Below, in pieces: positions 1-7,412 of a stretch of DNA of 37,348 nucleotides; within the stretch, counting starts at the first letter, position 1, and every line of letters begins with the position of its first letter. Both the position numbers and the translations under genes were made by a program. The stretch is from Pseudomonadota bacterium (GTDB taxonomy: Bacteria; Pseudomonadota; Gammaproteobacteria; GCA-001735895): positions 1-37,348 of the forward strand of contig JADFJT010000017.1 in the NCBI GenBank assembly GCA_022566015.1, read 5' to 3'. The notes under the pieces are model-generated. The model saw nothing but the letters and a program-made list of their open reading frames with translations. It ran no database searches and was not told the DNA's origin.

Positions 1-72
1 CTCGACCACGTATTTAGAGACTGAAACCCCGACGCCCATCGGCACTACGCAAACATCGACTAGTACGTTCAT
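1..72 (-). CDS. MTH1187/YqgV-family thiamine-binding protein, N-terminal fragment cut by the window edge
   Basis: The reverse strand reads 24 codons from an ATG at 72 down to base 1 with no stop. The peptide begins MNVLVDVCVVPMGVGVSVSK. The beta-strand start and the GVSVSKYV stretch are typical of the small (about 100 aa) DUF77/MTH1187 proteins, which bind thiamine or related ligands in the cytoplasm. Only the first quarter is visible, so ligand residues further on cannot be checked. It is absent from the ORF track because it is short and open-ended. It is transcribed away from the ABC transporter genes. Family recognition is from sequence pattern; the binding role is family knowledge. Confidence 0.75.
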   Translation of the reverse strand, partial: MNVLVDVCVVPMGVGVSVSKYVVE

Positions 73-370
73 TTTTATGCATCCGTTATGGTTGGTTCTG
101 GGAATTCATTGTATCGTAGAAATCGCATCGGTTGGAGTATTCGGCTTTCGCTTAGATTGTTATTCCGGGCCTCACCTGCACGGATGTAGGCGGTAGCGCA
201 ATTTCCGAGACCCGAAAACCATTCGAAAGAGACTCCTGGACATACGGTGGGCCCAGATCAATGGATTTTGGCTCGGGGCCGGAACGACGAGGTTTTTCTA
301 ATGCTGGGATAGCTCGGGTCCAGGTAGCCTGATGATTGCCTGCGCTTCTGAATGCGGCTAGGATCATGCC
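73..370. other. Intergenic region without a recognisable gene
   Basis: This region separates the divergent thiamine-binding-type gene and the ABC transporter ATPase, so it should hold both promoters. A 71-codon reverse ORF (152-367) lies here, but its translation resembles no family I know and it has no clear ribosome binding site, so I do not call it. I see no terminator, tRNA or clear repeat. Confidence 0.4.
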
Positions 371-1048
371 ATGCTCTCGATTCGAAAACTTACCCGCTCA
401 TTTGCCCAGGCCGAAGGCAGCCTTCGGGTGCTGGACCAGCTCGATTTTGATATGGGTATGGGGTCTTCGGTCGCGTTGCTGGGTGAAAGCGGTAGTGGTA
501 AAAGCACGCTACTGCACCTGATCGCAGGGCTCGATACACCGGATAGCGGCGATATTGAGATCCTGGGGCAAAATCTGACTGGCTTAAACGATTCGGCTCT
601 GGCGGATATGCGGCGTACACAGGTGAGCCTGGTATTTCAGCAATTTCATTTAATTCCGACCCTAAATGTAGCCGACAATATTCAATTTCAGGCGGCTTTA
701 TGCGGCCGTCTGGATGCTGCCTTTGAAACCAGGCTGGTCGGGCGACTCGGATTGCAATCACAATTGAAAAAATACCCGCATCAATTGTCGCGGGGCCAGC
801 AACAACGCGTCGCGATAGCACGTTCGTTACTGCACAAACCGCCATTGGTGCTGGCCGACGAGCCAACCGGAAATCTGGATGAGCAATCGAGCCTGGAGGT
901 GATGTCGCTGTTCAGTGAACTGGTGAAAAATGCCGGCAGTAGTTTGTTAATGGTGACCCACAGTCGAGAAATGGCGGCGTTTATGGATCGTTCGGTGTTG
1001 CTGCACAATGGCCGGCTAAGCGAAATCGACGATGTTGCAAAAGTATAG
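371..1048 (+). CDS. ABC transporter ATP-binding protein (LolD/MacB/AttE-type)
   Basis: A 225-aa cytoplasmic ATPase that would power the FtsX-type permease encoded directly downstream. All ABC motifs are present: Walker A GESGSGKST (about residues 38-46), Q-loop FQQF (89-92), signature LSRGQ (139-143), Walker B LVLADEP (159-165) and switch His in VTHS (197). The sequence and size match the LolD/YbbA/MacB branch, which works with long-loop FtsX permeases in lipoprotein or envelope-related transport instead of ordinary solute import. An AGGA sits about eight bases before the ATG. The 3' end overlaps the permease gene by 17 bases, so the two are translationally linked. The decayed attH-like gene behind them suggests an AttEFGH-type system. 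The substrate is unknown. Confidence 0.9.
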   Translation: MLSIRKLTRSFAQAEGSLRVLDQLDFDMGMGSSVALLGESGSGKSTLLHLIAGLDTPDSGDIEILGQNLTGLNDSALADMRRTQVSLVFQQFHLIPTLNVADNIQFQAALCGRLDAAFETRLVGRLGLQSQLKKYPHQLSRGQQQRVAIARSLLHKPPLVLADEPTGNLDEQSSLEVMSLFSELVKNAGSSLLMVTHSREMAAFMDRSVLLHNGRLSEIDDVAKV

Positions 1049-3557
1049 TTTCTACTGGGTAGCCAAAGCATTACTCAGCCATTATTGGCGCCATCCCTGG
1101 CAAACCTTGTTTTTACTGGTTGGGTTAAGCGCCGGTGTTGGTTTATGGTCGTCTGTTCAAATTATTAATCGCCATGCGCAGACCAGCTACTCGCAGGCCA
1201 ACACCCTGCTCGGCGCACAGGCCAATTACTGGATTCGTAGTCGTGCCCAACAGGGTATTGCACAGCAGACTTACATCGATTTGCGCCGCGCCGGATTTAG
1301 GCAGGTGTATCCGGTGGTCGAGACCGAGGTCAGCACCGGGCAGGGCGACCCGATCAGCATTATTGCGACCGACTTATTTGCATTACCGGTCGAACTTTTC
1401 GAAAACTATGGCAATGATTCGGCTCCCGGTTCGCCATCCGATTGGCTGGCATTCATTCAACCGCCCTATCGGAGCTGGGTGCCGCAGCAGCTCGCGAAAG
1501 AACTCGACCTGAAAGCGGGCGGCGCGTTATTACTGCGCGATGGACGAAAATTACCCCTGGCACTGATTCAAAGCCGACCTGGGCAAGGGCGACAGATTTT
1601 AATGGATATAGGCGCAGTGTTCGCGCTGACCAACGAGCCGCGTTTCAGTTATCTGGCCGTTGGCACAATTTCACCCGCCAAATTGCGTAGGCTAGAATCG
1701 TTTTTAGGCGATGATATGGAACTGGTCGAGAACCAGCAGCATCTGGATCTGGCTCAGTTGACCCAAAGCCTGCACACGCATCTCACTGCGATGAGCCTGT
1801 TATCCTTCGCGGTCGGTTTATTTATCGTCTTCAACGCGGTGCGTTTTTCACTCTGGTATCGCCGCGAAACGATATTAAACCTGCGGCTGATGGGCGTTGG
1901 CGTGCCGGTTTTATCGGCGGCTATTTTACTCGAGACCCTGTTGTGGAGTGTTATCGGTACCGCGCTCGGCTTACTGCTCGGGATTCAATTGGCGCAGTTT
2001 TTACTGCCGGGACTAAGCGCCAGTCTGCATAGCCTATTTAATGCCAGCCTGTCTGGCATCATCGAACTGGAAATTGACAGCGTAATCAAGGCCTGGCTAA
2101 TCACCCTGTTTGGCCTGGCCTGGGCACTGGCCTGGCCGCTTTACCAGCAGCTTAAAACCGATGTTTTGCCGGCTAGTTCCACTGGCGTTGCGATCGATTC
2201 CGAACGTCGCGCCCGACGGATTTTAACCCTGGGCGCTGCGATACTAGTGCTGGTAGCGGCATTTCTTTATCCCCGTATAGACAACGCGACAAACGGTTTT
2301 ATATTACTCGGCTTATTGTTATTCGCGGCGGCCTGGACATTACCGCTAATACTGGCAGGCAGCCTGCGCCTGATTGCGCTATTTTTGCCTGCGCACTCGT
2401 TATTCGGTCGCTGGCTGTTGAGCGACGGTTGGTCGCAAATGCCAGCATTGCGCACCGCGATCATGGCCTTGCTCCTGGCGATGACTGCCAACCTGGGCGT
2501 CGGCACGCTGATCGATAGCTTCCGCGGGGCGTTTATTGGTTGGTTAGAAATTCGCCAAAGCGCCGATATTTATATACGCGGAACCAACATCGATTTGCAG
2601 CAGTTGTTAAACAGCGAAGACTCGTCGGACTGGCTCGCCGACAGTCATTTGCGTATCGGCGTCACTAGCCGATGGCGCGATCGTCCAACGCTGATACGTG
2701 GCGCAGACACGCGCGCCCCAGATAGCCTGAGCTTTCCGCTCGCGCAATGGCTGGGTGACAGTTCGGCCGACGCACTGGCTTTGTGGCGAACCCAGCCCGG
2801 TAGCATACTCGCCAATGAGCAAACTCATTACCTGGCTGGTTTAATGCTCGGAGAAAACGTGCAGCTTGAAACCGACGATGGCCTGAGAGATTACCGTGTT
2901 GTCGGATTTTTCTACGACTATGGTAACCCCTATTTCCAGTTTTACCTGCCCTTTGATGAAGTCGCCAAACGGTGGAAATACGCCTACTCGCGAGGCCTCG
3001 CGTTATGGTTGAAACCACCCTCTAACGATGTAGACAATCCGATGCAGCGCGCCGAAGACGAAATTCGGAAATCGGGTGCACAGGCGGGTGACTGGATCAG
3101 GCAGGCCGAGATCAGGCAACTATCGGTGAAAATATTCGACCGTACCTTTGCAATAACCTCGGCGATGAACGGGCTCACCTTAATAGTCGCCGGAATCGCA
3201 TTGTTAGCCTCGCTGCTGGCAATTTTGCAGGAACGTTTACCGCAGTTTGCGCTGTGGCGCGCGCTCGGAGTGCGCTACGACGAACAACTACTGGTCATGG
3301 CCTGCCCGCTGTTCATATTTGTCAGCGTGGCCTGGCTTCTGGCAATACCACTGGGCGCGCTACTGAGCTGGATTTTGATCCACAAACTGAATATCGTCAG
3401 TTTCGGCTGGAGCATGCCGATGCGCTGGCAAATGGCACCTGCCTGGGAACTGGGCATGCTGGTAATCGCAGTGGTGATTTTCACCTTATTGCTCACCGTG
3501 ATACAGCTACGGCGTCGATTACCCGAGGCACTGGCGAGACTGGGAACGCTGACATGA
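1032..3557 (+). CDS. FtsX-family ABC transporter permease, large two-domain form
   Basis: An 841-aa inner-membrane protein with one N-terminal membrane segment (about residues 20-45), a periplasmic-type soluble region, a first cluster of hydrophobic helices (about 250-370), two further helices (about 395-450), a second soluble region (about 490-700) and three C-terminal helices including VAGIALLASLLAILQERLPQ. This is the layout of duplicated FtsX/MacB-like permeases such as YbbP or fused AttF/AttG. It partners with the preceding ATPase, whose gene it overlaps. Its stop overlaps the ATG of the decayed attH-like gene (ATGA), which indicates an ancestral three-gene operon. The frame is intact. 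Substrate is not deducible; by family it would be an envelope-related hydrophobic compound or lipoprotein. Confidence 0.87.
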   Translation: MLQKYSFYWVAKALLSHYWRHPWQTLFLLVGLSAGVGLWSSVQIINRHAQTSYSQANTLLGAQANYWIRSRAQQGIAQQTYIDLRRAGFRQVYPVVETEVSTGQGDPISIIATDLFALPVELFENYGNDSAPGSPSDWLAFIQPPYRSWVPQQLAKELDLKAGGALLLRDGRKLPLALIQSRPGQGRQILMDIGAVFALTNEPRFSYLAVGTISPAKLRRLESFLGDDMELVENQQHLDLAQLTQSLHTHLTAMSLLSFAVGLFIVFNAVRFSLWYRRETILNLRLMGVGVPVLSAAILLETLLWSVIGTALGLLLGIQLAQFLLPGLSASLHSLFNASLSGIIELEIDSVIKAWLITLFGLAWALAWPLYQQLKTDVLPASSTGVAIDSERRARRILTLGAAILVLVAAFLYPRIDNATNGFILLGLLLFAAAWTLPLILAGSLRLIALFLPAHSLFGRWLLSDGWSQMPALRTAIMALLLAMTANLGVGTLIDSFRGAFIGWLEIRQSADIYIRGTNIDLQQLLNSEDSSDWLADSHLRIGVTSRWRDRPTLIRGADTRAPDSLSFPLAQWLGDSSADALALWRTQPGSILANEQTHYLAGLMLGENVQLETDDGLRDYRVVGFFYDYGNPYFQFYLPFDEVAKRWKYAYSRGLALWLKPPSNDVDNPMQRAEDEIRKSGAQAGDWIRQAEIRQLSVKIFDRTFAITSAMNGLTLIVAGIALLASLLAILQERLPQFALWRALGVRYDEQLLVMACPLFIFVSVAWLLAIPLGALLSWILIHKLNIVSFGWSMPMRWQMAPAWELGMLVIAVVIFTLLLTVIQLRRRLPEALARLGTLT

Positions 3558-4024
3558 GTGCCTGATAGCTGCCATTATCGTAATACTGACAGCTAGCGCG
3601 GGTCGCACGCAGGAGGCTTGTCAGGTTCCGCGCATCGAGTGGTGGTATATCACCGCGAATTTAACCGACGATCCGGGCCGCCAATGGGGTTTGCAGTGGA
3701 CACTTTTCCACCAGACGTTGAATTCGAAATCTATAACCGAAGTCTGGGACAACAAGGATGGTATAAAAACGCATTTGAGCGGCGAACACATGGAAGTGAC
3801 ACCGACGGCGAAACGGTCGATCACTATCGACGAAAATCAGCAGGTAGCGATACCACTCGAATGAAACATAAATATTCCGCAACTCAACCGTGCATGGCGT
3901 GTAATACCACGTTTACGATGAACAATCGATCGGGATCCGGTTCGGCTATTGGGAAGGTGTCGTTTTAATCGAGTATTCCGGGGGTCGAGTACCGGGTGCT
4001 GGCTACATGGAATTGACCAGGTAA
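3554..4024 (+). pseudogene. Decayed AttH / CrtC-like (carotenoid 1,2-hydratase family) lipocalin-fold protein
   Basis: The ATG at 3554 overlaps the permease stop but runs into stops after three codons. Shifting by one base gives a secretion-signal-like stretch (LIAAIIVILTASAG) followed at 3634 by IEWWYITANLTDDPGRQWG, the N-terminal signature of the AttH/CrtC secreted lipocalin-like family. That frame stops at 3862-3864. Further on, 3941-4024 encodes FGYWEGVVLIEYSGG and GAGYMELTR, the family's C-terminal signature, ending in TAA. The family is normally about 330-370 aa, whereas only about 130 codons plus the tail remain, so most of the middle is deleted. At least one early frameshift, an internal stop and a deletion are visible. 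In AttEFGH systems this partner is exported and acts with the transporter, so the complete system is probably lost. Confidence 0.82.
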
Positions 4025-4143
4025 GACTGATAAGTGCTCGTCAACTAAGGGGTCCCACTCTAATGAGGCATGCTGACAGGGGGAGGAGAAACTAATTTAA
4101 TCCCGTTATAATGCAAGACAAACTGTAGCACCGAGAACTCTGT

Positions 4144-5295
4144 ATGACTGTCATCTGCGAAATTAAAGACCTGCAAAAGCTGGCCCGCGCTCGGGTGCCT
4201 AAAATGTTTTACGAATACGCCGACTCGGGGTCCTGGAGCGAATCGACTTATCGCGCAAACGAAAGCAGTTTTGCCGATATATTATTGCGTCAACGCGTGG
4301 CCGTGGATATTACAGATCGCTCGTTAGAAACTACGATGATCGGCCAACCCGTTACCATGCCAATTGCGCTGGCACCGGTCGGGCTCACTGGTATGCAACA
4401 CGCCGATGGGGAAATAAAGGCAGCCAAAGCGGCGGAGAAATTCGGCGTACCCTTTACCCTGTCGACCATGAGTATTTGCTCGATCGAGGATGTCGCGGCG
4501 CATACCAGTAAGCCATTTTGGTTCCAGTTGTATGTAATGCGCGATCGCGATTTTATCGAACGCTTGATCGACCGTGCAAAGGACGCTGGTTGCAGTGCGT
4601 TAATGCTGACACTAGATTTACAAATTCTCGGGCAACGCCATAAAGATATCCGTAACGGATTGAGTACACCGCCTAAATTTACACTCCACGCTATGATGCA
4701 AGTGCTCAGCCGTCCCCGCTGGTGTCTGAATATGCTCACTACACGCCGTCATAGTTTCGGCAATATCGTCGGGCACGCTAAAGGGGTCGGAGATCTATCG
4801 TCGTTGTCGTCCTGGACCGCGGAGCAGTTTGACCCTAAATTATCCTGGAGTGATATCAACTGGATCAGAGAGAGATGGGGGGGTAAATTGATCCTCAAGG
4901 GAATACTCGATGTAGAAGGTGCGAAGATGGCGAGCAAAACTGGAGCCGATGCGATTATTGTTTCGAATCATGGTGGGCGTCAGCTAGACGGTGCAGCTTC
5001 GTCTATTTCTGCATTGCCAGCAATAGTGGACGCGGTAGGGAAGGATATCGAGGTACATTTCGACGGTGGGATTCGTTCGGGTCAGGACGTCCTAAAAGCT
5101 ATTTGCCTCGGCGCAAAAAGCACTTACATCGGGCGTGCTTATATTTACGGTCTGGGAGCAAATGGTGAAGCCGGGGTGACCGAAGCACTTAGTATTCTGA
5201 GTACGGAACTCGATACAACCATGGCGCTCTGCGGAGAAAGACTATTGACTAACCTGGGATATCATAATTTGCTGGATCCACCGGGTGAAAAATAA
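4144..5295 (+). CDS. lldD: FMN-dependent alpha-hydroxy-acid dehydrogenase (L-lactate dehydrogenase type)
   Basis: A 383-aa enzyme of the LldD/glycolate oxidase/mandelate dehydrogenase family that oxidises L-2-hydroxy acids to 2-keto acids using FMN. The N-terminus has the family's MFYEYADSG stretch, and the FMN-binding LAPVGLTGM and LTLDLQILGQR stretches follow. The active-site motif SNHGGRQLDGA carries catalytic His276 and substrate-binding Arg279, and DGGIRSGQDVLKA plus GAKSTYIGRAY complete the TIM barrel. Length fits bacterial LldD (about 380-396 aa). The ATG is preceded by GAGAA at usable distance. It stands alone between the attH-like remnant and a convergent acyl-CoA synthetase, with no lactate permease or regulator next to it. 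L-lactate is the likeliest substrate, but related hydroxy acids cannot be excluded. Confidence 0.88.
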   Translation: MTVICEIKDLQKLARARVPKMFYEYADSGSWSESTYRANESSFADILLRQRVAVDITDRSLETTMIGQPVTMPIALAPVGLTGMQHADGEIKAAKAAEKFGVPFTLSTMSICSIEDVAAHTSKPFWFQLYVMRDRDFIERLIDRAKDAGCSALMLTLDLQILGQRHKDIRNGLSTPPKFTLHAMMQVLSRPRWCLNMLTTRRHSFGNIVGHAKGVGDLSSLSSWTAEQFDPKLSWSDINWIRERWGGKLILKGILDVEGAKMASKTGADAIIVSNHGGRQLDGAASSISALPAIVDAVGKDIEVHFDGGIRSGQDVLKAICLGAKSTYIGRAYIYGLGANGEAGVTEALSILSTELDTTMALCGERLLTNLGYHNLLDPPGEK

Positions 5296-5389
5296 CCATC
5301 ATCTGGATAGGTCTTCACCGTCATACCGATACGTCGGACCGCCACGAAAGCAGGAATCTTTCAAAGTGACTGCGCGTGTTCGTTAGGCA

Positions 5390-5409
5390 GGGGTCGTTCC
5401 GACGACCCC
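5390..5409. repeat. Perfect 8-bp hairpin between convergent genes, possible terminator or REP-like element
   Basis: GGGGTCGT (5390-5397), loop TCCG, then ACGACCCC (5402-5409) form a perfect GC-rich inverted repeat. It lies between the convergent lldD and acyl-CoA synthetase genes. There is no T-tract on either strand, so classic intrinsic termination is not well supported. Flanking sequence contains degenerate REP-like words such as GTCATTCCGG. Confidence 0.6.
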
Positions 5410-5444
5410 ATAGCATTTCCACCATCCCCGGCGGTCATTCCGGC

Positions 5445-7055
5445 TCAGGACTTATTTTCCTCTCGTTCACGCAATTCAATACGTCGAACCTTCCCGGTAG
5501 TGGTCATCGGCAACTCGGTCGTAAATTCAATTTCTCGCGGGTACTCGTGTGCCGAAAGCCTATTGCGAACCGACTGTTGAATATCCTTACTCAGCATATC
5601 GCTCGGCTCGTAACCCGCGCTTAGAACAATATAGGCTTTCACAATCTGACCGCGTAACTCGTCGGGCTTTCCGATCACAGCCGCCTGCAACACAGCAGGA
5701 TGCTTAATCAACGAGTCTTCTATTTCACCCGGTCCGATTCGATATCCAGCACTGGAAATGACATCATCATTGCGCCCCACGAACCAGAGAAACCCATCTT
5801 CATCGCGGTATCCTACATCGCCGGTGCGAAACCAGTTGCCACTGAACATGGCATCGGTAGCCGCCTGGTTATTCCAGTACCCAAGAAACCGTACCGGATC
5901 GTCACCCCATGCGGCAAGTTCTCCCTGTTCTCCTGTCGCAACTACCTGACCTTCATCATCGATGACATCAACATGGTGGCCTGGGTAAGGCTTTCCCATA
6001 GACCCTGGCCTCGGATCCATGATGGCTGAACAATTCCCGACCAAATAGTTAAATTCAGTCTGACCCCACATTTCGTTGATAGTGATGCCCAAAGCTTCGC
6101 GGCCCCAGTAGATTAATTCTGCGCCAACCTGCTCCCCGGCACTCATCACCGCACGGAGTTTTATTTTATAGCGCTGCTTAATATCTGGAATCGCACGCAA
6201 CATTTTTAACGCTGTGGGTGGAATGAACGCGTTGGTAACAGAATATTTACCGATCAGCGCACACATGCGTTCTGGGTCGAAGCGACCACCTTCGTAAGCG
6301 AGCACTGGCATGCCATAATTGAGGCTCGGCAATAGCGCGTCCCACAGGCCCCCAGTCCAGGCCCAGTCGGCCGGGGTCCAGAATACGTCGCCCGCCTGAG
6401 GAAAAAAGTTCTGCGACATTTCGAACCCGGTGAAATTGCCTATCACCGCCCGGTGCGCTACCAGCGCGCCTTTCGGGGGTCCTGTCGTTCCCGAGGTATA
6501 GATTAAACACGCGGGATCATCAGCACTGGTATCGACGATAAGAAATTTATCCGATGACTTGTCTAAAAGTTGCCAGAACTCGTTCGATTTATCACCGGTG
6601 TTACAACCGATCAATATTTTCAGGTCGGGCAACTCGGGCATTAAATCAATCAAGGTATCGTATCTACTTGCATCCGTTATTACGGCCCGGGCAGCACTAT
6701 CGCGCAGGCGATATTCGAGTGCCTCGGGGCCAAATAAAATCGCCAAAGGTAGCGCCACCGCGCCCAGTTTATAAATAGCGAGATGCGCAATTACCGTCTC
6801 GATGCGTTGCGACAGCACTATCGCGACTCGATCACTTCGCGATACACCAAGCGCTGTGAGTGAGTTTGCAAACTTATCCGACCAGGATTTCAATTGACCG
6901 AAGGTATAACTTGCAGTTACTCCTTCGGCATTTTCGTAAAAAACTGCTATGCGACCGGGGTCAGACTGGTGCCGTTCACAGACCTGGCAGGCAATATTCA
7001 GGCGCTTTGGAATCGACCATCGAAAATCAGACCGAATTGCATCAAAATCACTCAT
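5445..7055 (-). CDS. Acyl-CoA synthetase, AMP-forming (medium-chain/acetyl-CoA synthetase-like)
   Basis: A 536-aa member of the adenylate-forming superfamily that activates a carboxylic acid with ATP to acyl-AMP and then acyl-CoA. The ATP-binding P-loop motif YTSGTTGPPKGA, the MWGQTEFN adenine motif, the TGDVGYRDEDGFLWFVGRNDD stretch, the hinge/AGYRIGPGEIE motif and the catalytic C-terminal Lys in TTGKVRR are all present in order. The sequence resembles the MACS (medium-chain acyl-CoA synthetase) group more than long-chain FadD. The ORF track starts at 7157, but the extra 34 residues look non-coding. I place the start at ATG 7055 (MSDFDAIRSDF), which matches the family N-terminus. Convergent with lldD and divergent from the DUF6602-like gene. 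Exact acid substrate unknown. Confidence 0.87.
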   Translation of the reverse strand: MSDFDAIRSDFRWSIPKRLNIACQVCERHQSDPGRIAVFYENAEGVTASYTFGQLKSWSDKFANSLTALGVSRSDRVAIVLSQRIETVIAHLAIYKLGAVALPLAILFGPEALEYRLRDSAARAVITDASRYDTLIDLMPELPDLKILIGCNTGDKSNEFWQLLDKSSDKFLIVDTSADDPACLIYTSGTTGPPKGALVAHRAVIGNFTGFEMSQNFFPQAGDVFWTPADWAWTGGLWDALLPSLNYGMPVLAYEGGRFDPERMCALIGKYSVTNAFIPPTALKMLRAIPDIKQRYKIKLRAVMSAGEQVGAELIYWGREALGITINEMWGQTEFNYLVGNCSAIMDPRPGSMGKPYPGHHVDVIDDEGQVVATGEQGELAAWGDDPVRFLGYWNNQAATDAMFSGNWFRTGDVGYRDEDGFLWFVGRNDDVISSAGYRIGPGEIEDSLIKHPAVLQAAVIGKPDELRGQIVKAYIVLSAGYEPSDMLSKDIQQSVRNRLSAHEYPREIEFTTELPMTTTGKVRRIELREREENKS

Positions 7056-7177
7056 AGCAGGATCAATTAGTCGCACCCTGGCTCCATTATTTATTTTTGA
7101 TCGCCTATCATAACGTATCGCGATATAAAGAAAATATAGACGCCTGGCTGGCAACATTAGTTGATATACCAGCGAAA

Positions 7178-7296
7178 TTAATGTACTAATTGCACTGTAT
7201 TACGTAAGCCTATGATTAGAGTGATATTTCTAACTATTTCTCATTTTAGGCTAGACTAACACTTATAGTGTAAACTCTAAGTTAATGTACTTAATT
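7178..7296. promoter_or_regulatory. AT-rich divergent promoter region with a repeated TTAATGTAC-TTAATT-type word
   Basis: The words TTAATGTACTAATT (7178-7191) and TTAATGTACTTAATT (7282-7296) occur about 104 bases apart in the AT-rich region between the divergent acyl-CoA synthetase and DUF6602-like genes. The near-duplicate words could be binding sites for a shared regulator. This is a sequence observation only; no known regulator consensus is claimed. Confidence 0.3.
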
Positions 7297-7343
7297 TGTT
7301 ACCTGAAAATAGCGCTGAATCGTATCAGCTGCGGACAGGAGAA

Positions 7344-7412
7344 ATGACGATGGACACCAAAAACAGCGTTTCCAGAAGAGGTCGTCTTCACTCTAGTAGG
7401 TCAGCATCATGA
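7344..7412 (+). CDS. Possible 22-aa leader peptide upstream of the DUF6602-like gene
   Basis: ATG at 7344 is preceded by an AGGAGA at good spacing, better than anything in front of the large downstream ORF. It encodes a 22-residue basic, Ser/Arg-rich peptide starting MTMDTKNSVSRRGR. Its TGA overlaps the downstream ATG as ATGA (7409-7412). That arrangement suggests translational coupling: ribosomes load at the strong site and re-start on the large gene. It could instead be an accidental short ORF. No family is recognisable and the peptide is too short for other tests. Confidence 0.4.
   Translation: MTMDTKNSVSRRGRLHSSRSAS

Noticed and set aside
152-367. 71-codon reverse-strand ORF upstream of the ABC transporter
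   Set aside because: No recognisable family, no clear ribosome site, and Pro/Ser/Arg-rich composition typical of chance ORFs.
3618-3968. 116-aa plus-strand ORF across the attH-like remnant
   Set aside because: It is an out-of-frame reading of the AttH-like coding sequence; the conserved EWWYITAN motif is in another frame.
4107-4112. TATAAT hexamer upstream of the lldD-type gene
   Set aside because: A perfect -10 word, but the expected -35 position reads AGGAGA and the best TTGACA-like word (CTGACA at 4073) is 28 bases away, so a promoter is not supported.
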